From contig JAUCBN010000003.1 in NCBI GenBank assembly GCA_035048815.1, positions 19,452,001 to 19,516,000 on the forward strand: DNA of 64,000 nt, read 5' to 3'. Below the pieces are notes generated by a model. That model was given only the letters and a program-made list of their open reading frames with translations. It searched no databases and was not told where the DNA came from. The DNA comes from Abelmoschus esculentus. Lineage: Eukaryota > Streptophyta > Magnoliopsida > Malvales > Malvaceae. The first letter of the stretch is position 1. Every line of letters starts with the position of its first letter. A program made the translations under genes and the position numbers. Shown here piece after piece: positions 44,398 to 56,173 of this stretch.

Positions 44398-44780
44398 TTA
44401 GTCATCAGAAGTTCTCAGAGTGGCCCTCTTATGTTCACAATCTAGTGTAACTCGATGAGCTGACAGCCAATCCATCCCAAGAATCAAGTTGAACTCTCCA
44501 AACGGTAGTTCCATCAGATTAGCGGGAAAGATTTCCCCTTGAACCTCAAGAGGACAATCTTTATACACCTTGGTAACCACCACAGGGTTACCTATAGGAC
44601 TATAAACTGAGAGAGAACTACCAGTATCCTCTACAGGAATTTCCAGATACCCCGACACAAAACTAAAGACATACGAGTGTGTAGACCCATTATCAAGAAG
44701 TGCGAAAAAGGAAAGACCATGAACATAAAAAGTACCAGCAATGACGTCTGGCTCATCTCGGTCCTCTTGTCTCCTTGTAG
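44398..44780 (-). pseudogene. aspartic protease of element C
   Basis: The minus strand reads FALLDNGSTHSYVFSFVSGY then LEIPVEDTGSSLSVYSPIGN, CPLEVQGEIFPANLMELPFG and FNLILGMDWLSAHRVTLDCE. LILGMDWL and the flap-side region are standard for Tekay/Del. The active site would be DSGST in the family and here reads DNGST. Confidence 0.85.
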
Positions 44781-44869
44781 CATAAACTAAGCCGGGATGA
44801 GACCCTCATGATCTAGCAGGTCCTCTAAACTGACTGGGTCTGCCCCTACTACCGGTACCAGATACAGCA

Positions 44870-46075
44870 GGTCTACCCTAACCTCTTCCCGCTGTAGAAG
44901 TCTAAACTGACGCTTGTGATTGTCCCGGAGTATGACCAGACTAGGGTGCCACTAGATAGTCCCTGAGACGGTGATCATACGAACCACAACAGAAGCAGGC
45001 CCCACTCTACATACGACACTCTCTTGAGTGCCACTTCTTACAAAATGAACACTGGGTAAGGCTCGGGTATTAGTGGATCTAGCTCCACTAGCAGTAGGGG
45101 CAACAAAAGTAGCTGGTATAGAACATGCAGAACTCTGCGGCTCAAACTCATCATGACCCCTATTCCGGGGCTAAAATCCCTGATTGTGTTGAGCAAGTGC
45201 TTCGGGCTGTCGTCTACCTCTATCCTGAACCTGAGACTCCAGCTGAACCCTCAAGCTTTCATTACGCTCGGCTGTCCTAGCACGTCGAGTGATCATCTTA
45301 TATTCCGTGTCATGATGAGTGGCAATAGAAATCTTCAGCGGTACTCGGAGTCCCTTCAAGAAATGATCACACTTTTGTTTCTCAGTGGAAACAATACCAG
45401 GGGCATACTAGAGCAAGCGGAGGAACTCAATCTCATAGTTATTCACTGACATGTCGTTCTACTACAGACTCAGGAAATCATCTCGGCACTTGGCCAGATA
45501 CTCAGGTCCCACATATCTATCCTCAAAGGCCTGCCTGAAAAACTCCCAGTTGAGCTTCTCCGAAGCAGTAACTTTCTCCTCGGCCTCCAACCAATTCAGA
45601 GCTTCTCCCTGAAGTAACGATATGGTAGCCCTTAGTTTCCTATCAGAGGGATATTCTATCTCAACGAACAAACGCTGAAGCTTCTTCAGCCAGTACTCTG
45701 CAACAGCTGGATCTGTACCAGTCTTACCATCGAACATGGTCATCCCAGCAGCCAAAAACTCCGTAGATATGGGTTTCCTAGAACCCTCATTCTGCCGCAA
45801 ATATCTGAGCAACTCTCTCTGCATCATCACAGAGTCCAAACCGATAGTCTCACGATCCCCAGACTCAAATGTCCCTCACTCTAGACCGGCTGATTAACCT
45901 CGGCTTGCTAAGCCTCGGTCTGAACCTCAGGCTGATCCTCCACTCCTACCTCCTGAGCCAAACTCTGCTCCTGTGGCGGATCCACAGGAGGCAGAACTTT
46001 ACTAGCAGAAGCAGCAGATCGACTTCGGCCACGGCCTCTCCCAATAGCTAAACGTATACTCCTACGAGGTGGCAT
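44870..46075 (-). pseudogene. gag of element C
   Basis: It starts MPPRRSIRLAIGRGRGRSRS (near 46075), a basic N-terminus typical of Tekay/Del gag, followed by a Pro/Glu stretch. After a stop the core (45839-45462) reads FLAAGMTMFDGKTGTDPAVA, AEYWLKKLQRLFVEIEYPSD, SLLQGEALNWLEAEEK and FFRQAFEDRYVGPEYLAKCR. RTAERNESLRVQLESQVQDR lies further on, and zinc-knuckle remnants (CSFCKKWHSREC and CFCCGSYDHRLRDYL) at about 44960-45060. Several frame changes are present. Confidence 0.85.
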
Positions 46076-46252
46076 AGTAGAGTATCGACAGAATGATAGA
46101 CAAAATCCTATATTAGAATTGGTACTTGGAGTAATATTCAAAATATTTCAGAGAATTTCAAAATACAATTCAAAACAGAAATCCAGATTTTTAAATAATA
46201 TTGTCAAAATATTTTCAGATCAAAAATCATTTTGGACCTCACAGTCCGTGGG

Positions 46253-46273
46253 TTGAACCTGACTTTGATACCA
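46253..46273 (-). promoter_or_regulatory. primer binding site of element C (tRNA-iMet type)
   Basis: The minus strand reads TGGTATCAAAGTCAGGTT, against the standard TGGTATCAGAGC..GGTT for initiator-Met tRNA. The differences include G-to-A and C-to-T changes. It directly follows the 5' LTR. Confidence 0.8.
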
Positions 46274-48231
46274 CTAAACCCCCCCAAAATTTATCTAATT
46301 TCTTAGAATAAAAGTTAGGGTTCACATTACTAAAACTTGATTTGCAAGCTAGTTTTTTTTATTATTAAAACAAAAGATAAGAACAAATTATTTAAAATAA
46401 TTTATTATTAAACATACTGAAACTTATCCAAATTAAATAAGGTTCAACCTAATATTAAATAATATAAAGTCCAGAAAGTCCAAAATAACTTTTCGAATCC
46501 AAAGTTCATTACAAATAATGAAATATCCGAAAATAATAAAATAGTCTGAAAACAATGAAACATACGTAATAGTCTGAAAATAGTAATCTCCAAGTACCGA
46601 AGTAGCCTAGGTCAAGGACCTGAAATAGGAAGCTGAGAAGGTGTAAGCTAGAGAGCCTAGTGTGTCTCTAGAGTACAGATAAAACAGGATTTTAGAACAG
46701 TATATGCAGATGATGCGGTGTATGCATGAAATGCACCCATCTCCGAACACCAACAGAAGAGTAGGTTCCCCTGAACCCCTCTAATTCCATCACACCAGTA
46801 GAAGTGGAAACTCAACCCGAAGGTGGAGCCACTGATTAGAAGTGGTATCTCGACCCACAGGTGAAGCCATTGAACAGAAGTGATAAATCACTAACTTCCC
46901 CGTACATATATTCTACCAGATGTAATGTATATGCATAAACAGTTTTCAAAATGCATGCATTACAGTTTAACAGGAGGCAAGCATATCATGTAGCCATAAC
47001 AGGAATGTGATGTCAGAATGATGCATGATCATACGGATTTAACAGTAAACGGAACATACTAAAAAACAGAGTTAACAGAAGAGAACACACCTGAATAGAA
47101 AGCTCAACGACGATACTGACATCGGCTGGACTTGGCTCTACCATTAGAGTGCACAGGAGTAGAACCTACGTGTAACAATTATCGTTAGACACCCTACTAT
47201 GCCACTCTACTGATAAGTACACTAAATAGAAATTAAACCGAACTCACGTACGGGTCCCATAGACTGATAAACAGGTGGTTGTCCAAGAGGAGGAGGAGGC
47301 AGATGCTCGGGCTCGGAATCCACGTCACCTGAAGTGAACAAAAACTAATTCAAAATCCACTAAAGATAATTTCCAAATAAGCTTCGAACTTAAAAGCCCC
47401 AAAAATGACACTTTCGGTTCGAATTTCGAAAAACAGATAGTGCCATCAGACTCAGGACATCGAAAAACATAAAGTGGGCCCAGGTTGAAAAAGTCAACGT
47501 CGATGTTAGCGTGGTCAACACTGACGTCAACAGATGACGTCATCAGGTCAACGTTGATGTCAGCAGTGATGTCAGCATGAAGTCAACAGGTCATGGGTCT
47601 AGTCGGATTCGGGTCGGACGGGTCGGGTTTTGGGTTGGCCGGATTGAGTTTTGTGTCGGACACGGGTTGGGACAGATTTTCCCGAGAAAATCTGGGAAAA
47701 GATTTTTTGGGAAAATTCTGGAAAATTTCCAGATTCCCTCAGGCCACTTTTGGTTGATTTCTGACACTCTAATCCCCTATTTGAATCGCTTAAAACCGAA
47801 CTAAAACCTCCCTAAAACAGATTCGATTCAAACAACTCAACACTAACCAATCTAACAAAACCGGTCAGATGAAAACAAAGGGAAGAAGAAGGCTTATCGA
47901 ACAACACACAACGGAACAGAGGCCACGACTGCAACTAAGGGAAAGCAAGAAAAAAAAGAAAAGTAGGGAATCGACTTGATATAAAAGTAAGAAATTCAAA
48001 AGGAAACAAAATCCCACGCATAAACGTAAAGACTCGGGGAAGAAGATTTTACAAAACTAAAATGGTGAAATTGCACAAAAAGGGTCTAAACTCCTAAGAG
48101 TTCAAAAAGAATCCTCTAGTTTCCAGAATTTACGAAAAGGTCCCTAATTTCGGTTTTAAATTCTCCAAATTTTTAGGGCACAAAGTTAGGGATTTTGATT
48201 CTAATTGGGGAAAAACATTTGAGGTGTTACA
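46274..48231 (-). mobile_element. 5' LTR of element C
   Basis: Collinear with 39667-41661, 1958 bases. The end next to the PBS has lost its normal TGTAACC (plus-strand view), reading CTAAACCCCCCC. The outer end GGTGTTACA is intact. Single-base differences to the other LTR are frequent. Confidence 0.9.
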
Positions 48232-48430
48232 ATATTCTCATTCTTTGTTCTTACATTCAAGCTCGAGAGAGAAGTTTGTAAGTAATCTATTTATCTAGCA
48301 TCGAGAGGTGTAGATTCACGAAAGGGATAAGTACGGTGTTGTAGACACTGACTCGGCCTAGAGATAGGTTAAGAGTTTCAGCAGCTAAAAGAAGTGTTGG
48401 ATTGGTTGGTGGTTATCGTTGATTTACGCC
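48232..48430 (+). mobile_element. middle LTR of the composite, second part (truncated)
   Basis: 48232-48236 is the ATATT duplication. 48237-48430 continues the Athila-like LTR (CTCATTCTTTGTTCTTACAT through GTTGATTTACGCC). It then passes abruptly into internal sequence equal to 31284 onward in element B. Some 470 terminal LTR bases, PBS, gag and protease are missing. Confidence 0.8.
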
Positions 48431-48772
48431 GTGGCGTTGCACTGTGTCAGAACCGCAGAACTCCTAACGAGAAGAAACAGTGTAACGACTCTCTGCCAAG
48501 AAATCCACCGCGGCAGTAATTGTGCAACAAGGCAGTAAATGCCTAATGGCTATATTTTTAACAGTCATATTTTTACAGTCTATATAAGCAGACCCATTGC
48601 TATGCATTATTTACTCTTGCATTCCTACTAATTTTGCTTCTTTGAACAATCTTGCTCTCATTATCTTCCCAATCTCTTGAAATTTTTAGAACTCTCTGCA
48701 TTCTTACCCGCATTCTTACTCGTATTCTTACAGCTTATTTTCAAGAACATCTCATCAACATTCGAATCCTTC
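48431..48772 (+). other. leader of the second ORF in the composite
   Basis: Close match to 31284-31585 of element B, including TCTATATAAGCAGAC at about 48580. It has no coding sequence. The CTCTTGCATTC...TTGCTTCTTTGAA block before the ORF is shared as well. Confidence 0.6.
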
Positions 48773-50300
48773 ATGGACGCATACAAACGCTTTGCCAATA
48801 TCATCATAGCAGAACGTTTCAAAAGATCTTTCGTTGTACGTCAGTTATGGGATTAACAAGGATTCCAGCACACTATTGAAGAAAACTATGGCATTGACCT
48901 ATTCTTGTTCGATAAGATCGAAGACCAAGATTGGGAAAATTTTGCCTCCAACCTCCTATAGCAAATGCCACAATTGTAAGAGAATTTTATGTGCATTGTC
49001 CGAACAGGGACACGCTATTTGTCTACTGTCGGGGCAAGCCAGTAAAGCTTGACGCTGAGGCAATCAATGATTACTACGGCATTATCCTCATACGTGATGA
49101 ACATGGTGAATTTGCAACCAATACTGAGGATTACACGGCCGTCAAGGATGAAATTTGCTACGATAACACTCCATGGGAAACCAGTGCCCATAGGGGTTGT
49201 GTAACAAGGCTCAGCCTTAAACCCAAAGTCAAGATTTGGTGCACATTTGTCAAACGATGCCTAATGCCCACCTCCTACAACAACACAGTTGATAGAAGAA
49301 GATTGTTGCTCATTCATTCAATCATCAACAAAAGGACCATCAATGTTGGAGAGATCATTCTTCAAGAAATTTATGATTGCGGTAAGAAAGAACGAGGTCC
49401 ATTATATTTCCCTAGTTTAATCTCTACCCTATACATTGCTGCAGGTGTCCCTATAGAAGAAACCGATGAATACACAATACAAAGGCAAGGATGGACAAGA
49501 GAATTCTGCCATAGAGTGATGCAGATCACCCAAGCAGACCCAGTGCAGAAAACACCTCAACAATTCACTGCCGACCTTACTACTAGAAGGCAGTATACGG
49601 TAGAAACACCTAACAATGCCCAAGCCACTACCGCAAATCCATATCAGGAGATTTTGCAGAGGATGTCAGACATGGACCTGCACCAGCAAAGATACATAGA
49701 ATATCAGAGAGATTTCAACAACACTCTTGCCAACATGCTGTTCCAGAATTTTCTCACCCAAGGGATGCAGTTTCCAGACTTCTCTCCCAACATTTTTGTC
49801 ACTGCCGCACCATACACAGAGACAACCCCTGCGACATGGCCTCGACCATTATTTACCGCCAGGCCACAACAACAGTTTTATGCTACCGGCCCATCCAGAC
49901 CTGCAGGCATGGCCGCCACATCATCCAGTAGCAGGCGACCATAAAAAAGGAGAGTTGTTTTCAACTCTCCACCACATAGTCCTATCCCTATAGGCTGTTT
50001 CTCTGAAGATAGTCTCTCTAGACAGATTGATGAATATGTCCATGAGAGCTCATCGCATACCCAAGAAAGAATACCAACTACCGAGGTAGGGGGAGAAATA
50101 GAGGTGATGCATACAAACGAGGAAGAAGAAGGAGATGAAGTTACGGCCCCAATGCAGAAACAAACACCCACCAGAGTACAGCTGCCCCGGCATGCAAAAA
50201 CTCAACAATCATCAGGACAAGGATCAAGACAGAAAGCACCGACAGGAATACGTAGGAGGGGGCAACTATTTCCAGCAGCTCTTCTAAATCACAATCCAAA
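48773..50300 (+). pseudogene. 'putative plant transposon protein' ORF of the composite, nearly full length
   Basis: From ATG at 48773: MDAYKRFANIIIAERFKRSF, a stop at about 48855, then EENYGIDLFLFDKIEDQDWE and a one-base frame change near 48930. The open frame of 337 residues follows with ANATIVREFYVHCPNRDTLF, YCRGKPVKLDAEAINDYYGI, VKIWCTFVKRCLMPTSYNNT, LLLIHSIINKRTINVGEIIL and GPLYFPSLISTLYIAAGVPI. The NATIVREFY...LFVYCRGK and WCTFVKRCLMPT blocks are the recognisable core of the plant 'putative transposon protein' family. The C-terminal part is Gln/Thr/Pro-rich. After a stop at 49942 an acidic stretch (EEEEGDEVTAP) and a basic tail (RQKAPTGIRRRG) follow. No enzyme motif such as a DDE triad is evident. 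It stands where pol would be, between a lost gag-protease and the 3' UTR. Confidence 0.75.
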
Positions 50301-51205
50301 TTTCTTTAATCCCTGCTGCTTTACTATCCTTATTTTCTTTTGCATGCTGTATATTTTGAGCATTGAGGACAATGCTCAGTTTGAGTTTGGGGGAGATTGT
50401 AGGTGCATTAGCACTGCCGAGGCTACCCACTACAGCGATATTACCATGAAAAGGGAGTAAATTTTTTCTAAAATTTCTTTTTACAATATTCTCTTTTCTT
50501 GAATTTCTGTTTGTAATCTTGCAATGCCCTACATCAGCTTTGCTTTAGTTTACTCCTTTAAGGCTATAGAAATCTTTCTCCTTACCATGGCCAAGTTCTG
50601 TTTTGAAGGGATAACCATATGATACTCATGAAATAAAAATTAGAAGCTTGCTTTAGGGTTAGAAAGAAAATAAACACTTTTCAGACTTGTTTGATTTAGA
50701 AATTCTTTTAATAAACTTAGGTGTTAAAGACTTAGAACCTTTTGGAAAAATAACTAGAGGTGCCTATCACTGGCTCTAGTTTTGCTCTCCTTCGTGCTAG
50801 AGGTGCCCAAAACTGGCTCTAGTATGATTAATAGGTTGTTAATAATAATAAAAAAAATAAACAAAAGAAGAAAATAGAAAACGCATATCTTGAGGTACCC
50901 GAAATTGGCTCAAGACTTGTTGTTTTAAGGTGACAGCTTTAGTCCAAGATACTATTTGTATTAAACTTAGAGTTTATCTAAGAAAGCCTTGAATCAGCCT
51001 TGTCCATAAAACGCACACACGCACCTAGCCTTATAGCTTGTTTCTTAGTAAAAGTTCTTGTGTAAACTAATGGCTAAAACGGAGAGATAGACATGACCAT
51101 GGTGGGGAGAATAGATGGAAGAGTAAGACCAAAGGGGAGTAAGGTTCGGCAATTTGATGTTTTGCATTGCTTGAGGACAAGCAATAGTTCGAGTTTGTGG
51201 GTATT
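50301..51205 (+). other. 3' UTR of the pol-less half
   Basis: It has the same two polypurine cassettes (50383-50399 and 51190-51205) and the same interior as 38120-38985 and 32740-33584. Most positions agree with 38120-38985, including the T-broken second tract GAGTTTGTGGGTATT. Confidence 0.75.
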
Positions 51206-52549
51206 TGATGAGTGCCTAAAAGACAGTTATTTACTACCCTTATCATAGTACTTTATGCATCTATTATACACTAACTTGAACTAAAATATGGACTCTTTGC
51301 GCAAGTATTGGATGTTATCATTACTTACAAAGTCAATATTTATAGAGAATGCAGATATTATTACATATTTTGTACATGCAAGAATATCCAGGGGCAGAAG
51401 CGGAAGCGAAGCAATGTTGAGGCCGAGGCAGAAGACAAGGCCGCAGCAGAATCCAGTGTGGCACAACCAACAATGGAGGCGCAATGAAAGATAAAAATAT
51501 AGAGAATATTCTGGAAGATGTAGCGCACCAATTGGACCAGGCTAGCACGCTAAAAGCCCAAGTAAAAAACCAAGCGGGAAAACTCTTCTAGAAGGCGGCA
51601 AACATGGAAATATCAAATCCCTTGAAGAAGACTTGTTCCCTCTTTCAAGTTGAAGTCTATTTAGGAAAGGTTTGCCCTAGGTTAAGACAATATATACCCT
51701 AGCCAACCACATTGTTTAGAGAGCCAATTTTTAGAGAAAACCTTTCTCCCTAAGAATTATACCTAAACGACAATATGTTCTAAATTTCTTAGGGATATGT
51801 GAAGGTTATCGATATTAGTGAGAGGAGATTGATTCTTGTTTCTTTGTTCTTATATAATAATAATATCAAAGTTTGCTTATCCTATTGTCATTCTTTGTTC
51901 TTGCATTCAAGCTCGAGAGAGAAATTTGTAAGTAATCTATTTATCTAGCATCGAGAGGTGTAGATTCACGAAAGGGATAAGTAAGGTGTTGTAGACACTA
52001 ACTCGGCCTAAAGATAGGTTAAGAGTTTCAGTAGCTAAAAGACGTGTTGGATTGGTTGGTGGTTATCGTTGATTTACGCCGAGAGGTATCGTCAAGGACT
52101 GGTCATCAACAACACTCTGACTTAGAGATAAGCGGAGTCAACTACGGACACTTTGCTGAACTTTGATACCTCTGCCCAAGAGAAAGAGATTGTCGCGGTA
52201 GAGAATACCAATACTACCGAGGCTGTATCTACAGTACTGTCGAAGCAGTGTTGTGTAATTGCATTGGACAAGAAGAAGATCAATTGAATCCACTAATTGA
52301 CGCAGCTGGATCCTATCCGTTTTCTCTATATCGTTCTCAACCTTTTATTTTATGTTTTGTTATTTAATTATTTAGTTAGTTAAACAAATCAACTCATCTG
52401 TGTTTTTACTTTCTTTACAGGAGCAAGAGAACAAGGGGAGACATATTAAGTATACCAATCCTTGTGGAGACGATACACGATATACTTATTATTTTATTAC
52501 TTGGCGACGTGTACACTTGCACTCAATTGTGCTTTTATTGCACGCATCA
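51206..52549 (+). mobile_element. last LTR of the composite, full length
   Basis: 1344 bases, TGATGAGTGCC...TGCACGCATCA. It carries the short deletion GGATGTTATC also present in the middle LTR. The small LTR-borne open frame at 51484 is cut short by a TAG where element B reads TGG. Confidence 0.9.
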
Positions 52550-52554
52550 TTGTG
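52550..52554. repeat. target-site duplication TTGTG, right
   Basis: Matches 25753-25757 exactly. Confidence 0.8.
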
Positions 52555-53449
52555 TATATGTGAATATGCATGTATTTTCAATGCTCATGAGACTATTTTT
52601 ACAAAGGTTTTATATGCCTATTATGCTCCTATGGTTTTTTTGAAAAGATAAGAAAAATGGTTTTTACCGGTTTATACATTTGATGCATGTGTTAGTGGGA
52701 TGCATGTAGTTAATTCAGTGTTTTTGACTTAAAATTTGAGCATTGGTTTTGTTTTGTATTTGTTATTATGTGATGGCTAAGAGGGATAAGTTGATCGATC
52801 AATAGGATAGTAGTGCACTAAATATATTAAAATTGTACGTGTGAAATTCCTTAGTGATGCTTTAAGGGGAGCTAATGCTGCGTGATATAAAGGATTTTAT
52901 CGCATTTAGATTTGTTAACTAACATGGACACTAAGGTGAGTTTTGGAATGGTGGAACTAGACCTCCATGTAACCTCGTTCAAGGGACTGAGTGAGAGTCT
53001 ATTTATCTCAACGATTAGCGGTAGACTAATCAGATCACTAATACTAATATAACCTAAAAAGCAAGTGTTTTTACTTTGCAATGTCCATTGTATATGTTGT
53101 GATTTGTGCACAAGAGTTTTGATTTAAGCTTTGCTTGAATAGCATATAAGACTTGTTTTTTGCTTATTAAGCATGCGATTTGAAAAAAATATTTTGAAAA
53201 TTTTTTTTGCTTGTGAGCCATGGCACATTTGCTGATTTTCTAAGGATGACATTGAGAGCCGTGAATGTTTTTCTTACAAAAAACATCACATAGTTTTCAA
53301 AATTGATTTTGGCTTGGTTTTTAAATTGATTTTTACTTAGTTTTGACTTGGTTTTCAAACTGGTTTTTACTTGGTTTTTAAATTGCTAAAATTGGTTTAA
53401 TATGGGTTGCTGTAATCACTAATTTTATCCGAGGTTCAAACCCGGTTTT
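52555..53449 (+). mobile_element. diverged long LTR (right part), resumed after the composite
   Basis: It continues the sequence broken at 25752 (TATATGTGAATATGCATG...). There is no coding domain. The GGTTTTTACTTGG-type short repeats at 53320-53390 are notable. The transition to the following Tat-like LTR is not sharp in the sequence. Confidence 0.4.
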
Positions 53450-53527
53450 TTATTCTTTTTTTTCATTTTTAATAATGGCAATATATATATATGCGTGTGT
53501 TTGTACATATATCTCATGTTTTTTAAA

Positions 53528-53549
53528 ATAATAATAATAATAATAATAA
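53528..53549. repeat. (AAT)n microsatellite
   Basis: About seven AAT units. Confidence 0.9.
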
Positions 53550-53692
53550 CAATAAATCCAAAAATATTATATCATCCTTTATTATATTATACACGTTTAT
53601 TCATAAATAAATATTATTAATTATTTCCCAAATTAGAAGTTATTTTACTAATTATCATCTTTTTTCTCTTTTCGTTCGCTATATTACTTCAT

Positions 53693-53710
53693 CATTTATT
53701 ATTATTATTA

Positions 53711-53749
<39 letters not shown>
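53693..53749. repeat. (ATT)n microsatellite
   Basis: About eighteen ATT units with one interruption (TTTT). Confidence 0.9.
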
Positions 53750-53754
<5 letters not shown>

Positions 53755-56155
53755 AGATAAATAAATAAACCCATGTCCATTTATTTTATTAGTACAAATT
53801 AATAAACATAGCCCATTTTCATTAAAACTATAACAACAGGTTTACACCTTTTAACCCCCAAAATAATTAAAACATAAAGCCCAGACAAAAACAAACCCAT
53901 TTGATAATTAAACAAGAAAACCCTAGCCCTAACACCCTTTGCTTCTACGAAGCTGCAGCCCAGTCGTCAGATCTGGGATAAATCTGACAGTTCAGATCGA
54001 TTCGAAGAAAGATTCAGAAGCTCTACGCTCCTTCATGCCAGATTTTCATAGTGCCCCATGCACGCACGTCACGCTCACGCGTGACCATCGAATGCCCGAA
54101 GACTCCTCGCCGAGCATTCGCTCTCAAGTGGTCCCCCTTGTCCGATAGTAGCCATGTTTACAAGAAAACAAAACCCAGTTTAATTGGTACGAATTTACAG
54201 AGCAAAAACAACAATTACAGGAGGAATTTGGTCAAAATTTCACAACGAAATTCAGAGAATATCAGAGGCCATAACGCAACAATCGTTAGAGATAATCAAA
54301 GCAGAATAAACAAATTTCAACAATTTCTTTTCCTTTTTTATTTCTATTGTAAATCGGTTATAAAAATCAAAATGATGAACATTGTAAAGGGTTCCCCCAC
54401 CACCAAATCAATAGAAAAAAGGAAGCATTTTAGAGGTAATAACCTCTCTCATTTTTTTGTGTGCATTAAATCGGGGAACCGAAAACGAGTTTTAAGTTTT
54501 AAGTTTACCTTTTAATGAAGTCTTCTTCTCCCTTCCTCCTCATCTCTTCAATCGGCTCCGATGATAAGCCTTAGCCTCCGAGTTATTTGGTGAACCGAGA
54601 ACGAAGAAGAACGTTTCCCCTTTTTTGCTCTCTTGGTTTTCAAACACAAAAAGGGGATTTTTCATTGTCGGTTTAAAAAAGTTATTTTTTGGTTCGTGTC
54701 TTTATAATGGTTTGAAAGGGGCCGGGTTTTAGTTTTGAAAACAAAGGAAAAGAGGGGTTTTTAAATTTCCATTCATGGTCGTTGTTCTTCATTTCTGGAA
54801 AAACCCAGAAGAACACTTGGTGTTCTTAATGAATCTGGATTTTCTAGTTGAAGAACTCAGAGAAAATGGGAGGTTCTCTCTTTCGGTTAAGAGAAAAATG
54901 AGAAAAAGGGGGTGATTTTATTTTATTTTGTTATTTGTACTCAGCCCCTATTTTGAAAATGGGATATTTATTTAATAAATCCCTCCGTGCCATGCAAATA
55001 ACCCCCGAAGTCCTCCAAACTTTCAAAATTCTTTTAATTTCATCACTATTTCGGTTATAATCCTTTTTAAAAATGTTTTAATTCTTTTTGAACCCTTCCG
55101 TGCTTTGCAAATCCTCCCCGTGGTCCTTTCGCATTTCGAAATAGGGTTCTAAGGACCTAAATGTTTTCAAATTCTTTCATTTTGGTCACTATTCGTAAAT
55201 AATGTTTTCTTTTTTTAATTTTTTCATAATTTTTTTCCTTTTATTTCAGTCATTTCCAGTAATTAAAGTCTTTAAATTTAATCTTTAAATTAATGTTTTT
55301 ATCTAATTTAGTCCTTGTTTGATATTTGTTTTGACATGTCTTTTAGTCTTTTTTATGTATATTTTTTATTATGCCATGTTCTTTATTCATGCATCTTATT
55401 GTGTCGTTCATATACGTCTTTGATGTATATATTTGTTTAATCATTTTTGTAATTTATTATGTCATACATGTTCATATTTATTTGTGCATTTTAATTTATT
55501 GTTCCATTATGTATGTGTTTTATATATTTTGCTATATAATTATTTTTGTTTAAGTCACACCTTCTCAATTAATGAACATAATACAATATTTTTTATTCAG
55601 TCGTAACAGGCCCAACACCAGGTGTAATGGTGATAGTGTATGCGTTTACATTCGGATAAAGACACGGTAAAAATAAAATTGAATTCAGATATTTAAACAA
55701 ATCTTAATTTAAATTCCACTTTAATCCAGAAAATCCAAAATTAATTAAGCGGTTATTTTGTAAAGGTGTCAATTTTAGGCAATTTTAAAAAATACTAAAA
55801 CCGTTTTTAAATCGTAATCGAATCTCGAACCCAAATCATTTTGAATCTCTTGTTTTTACGGTGCCCGGTCTACCAAAGTGACCGGTGGAGACTCCAACCC
55901 AATTTTTAAATCTTTCCCCCAAATTTTTTAATTCCTTTTAGGTGTTTTCAAAACCTAACTTTTAAATTTCCCCTTTTTGAGATAAATTCTCAATTTTCAA
56001 TTAAACCTAGATTTTTATTTTTTCAAAATCCCTAATTTTAGGTCTAATTTCCCAATTCTAATTTTCAAGACCTAATTTCCTTATTTTATCAAATTAGCGA
56101 CTTTTCGATTTTTATTACACCTTATAAGAATTTATAGCGGAAGGGTCGCTATAGT

Positions 56156-56173
56156 TGGCAATTTCATTGGAGA
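56156..56173 (+). promoter_or_regulatory. primer binding site, Tat-type, mutated
   Basis: TGGCAATTTCATTGGAGA against the Tat form TGGCGACTCCACTGGGGA. The differences are mainly C-to-T and G-to-A, as expected from decay of methylated cytosines. Confidence 0.6.

Larger units (their letters stand above)
39667..48231 (-). mobile_element. element C: Tekay/Del-type chromovirus, decayed
   Basis: This is a full-structure Ty3/gypsy element on the minus strand, 8.6 kb. LTRs are 39667-41661 (3' LTR) and 46274-48231 (5' LTR). The PBS lies at 46253-46273 and the polypurine tract at 41662-41676. In transcription order it has gag with zinc knuckles, protease, RT, RNase H, integrase and a chromodomain-like tail. 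Many frames are broken. It lies wholly within the middle LTR of the Athila-like composite and is therefore younger than it. The order of domains, the iMet PBS and the chromodomain-type end agree with the Tekay/Del clade. Confidence 0.9.
25758..52549 (+). mobile_element. Athila-like composite retroelement, 26.8 kb with two nested insertions
   Basis: The outer ends are TGATGAGTGCC and GCACGCATCA with a perfect 5-base duplication outside. Without nested elements B and C the order is: truncated LTR (25758-26718), polyprotein linker (26719-27040), RT-RNaseH-integrase (34960-38000), 3' UTR (38001-38985), middle LTR (38986-39666 plus 48237-48430, truncated), a pol-less ORF region (48431-50300), 3' UTR (50301-51205), full LTR (51206-52549). 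It thus joins the 3' half of a pol-bearing element to the 3' half of a pol-less element through a shared LTR. Middle and last LTRs are almost identical over their first 280 bases, including a small deletion (GGATGTTATC) that the first LTR lacks. How it formed is inference: recombination between related elements, or unequal exchange, followed by deletions. Confidence 0.75.
53450..56153 (+). mobile_element. Tat/Ogre-like 5' LTR (left end unresolved)
   Basis: It ends AAGGGTCGCTATA at 56153, where relatives have GGGTCGCTACA, and is followed by a PBS. 55565-56153 aligns with 5565-6160. The middle (53930-54130) has locally GC-rich, gene-like sequence with CACGCACGTCACGC. This resembles the start of the LTR ending at 3403, which has CGCGTGTGAGTCACACG near 1741. 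Open frames inside are not supported as genes. Confidence 0.65.

Noticed and set aside
48415..48450. LTR-to-internal junction as a splice product copied back into DNA
   Set aside because: In element B the bases at the matching positions do not form GT...AG intron borders, so deletion or template switching is the better explanation.
53930..54170. GC-richer gene-like segment as a host exon
   Set aside because: It lies inside the Tat-like LTR ending at 56153 and resembles the corresponding leader of the other LTRs; no protein family is recognised.
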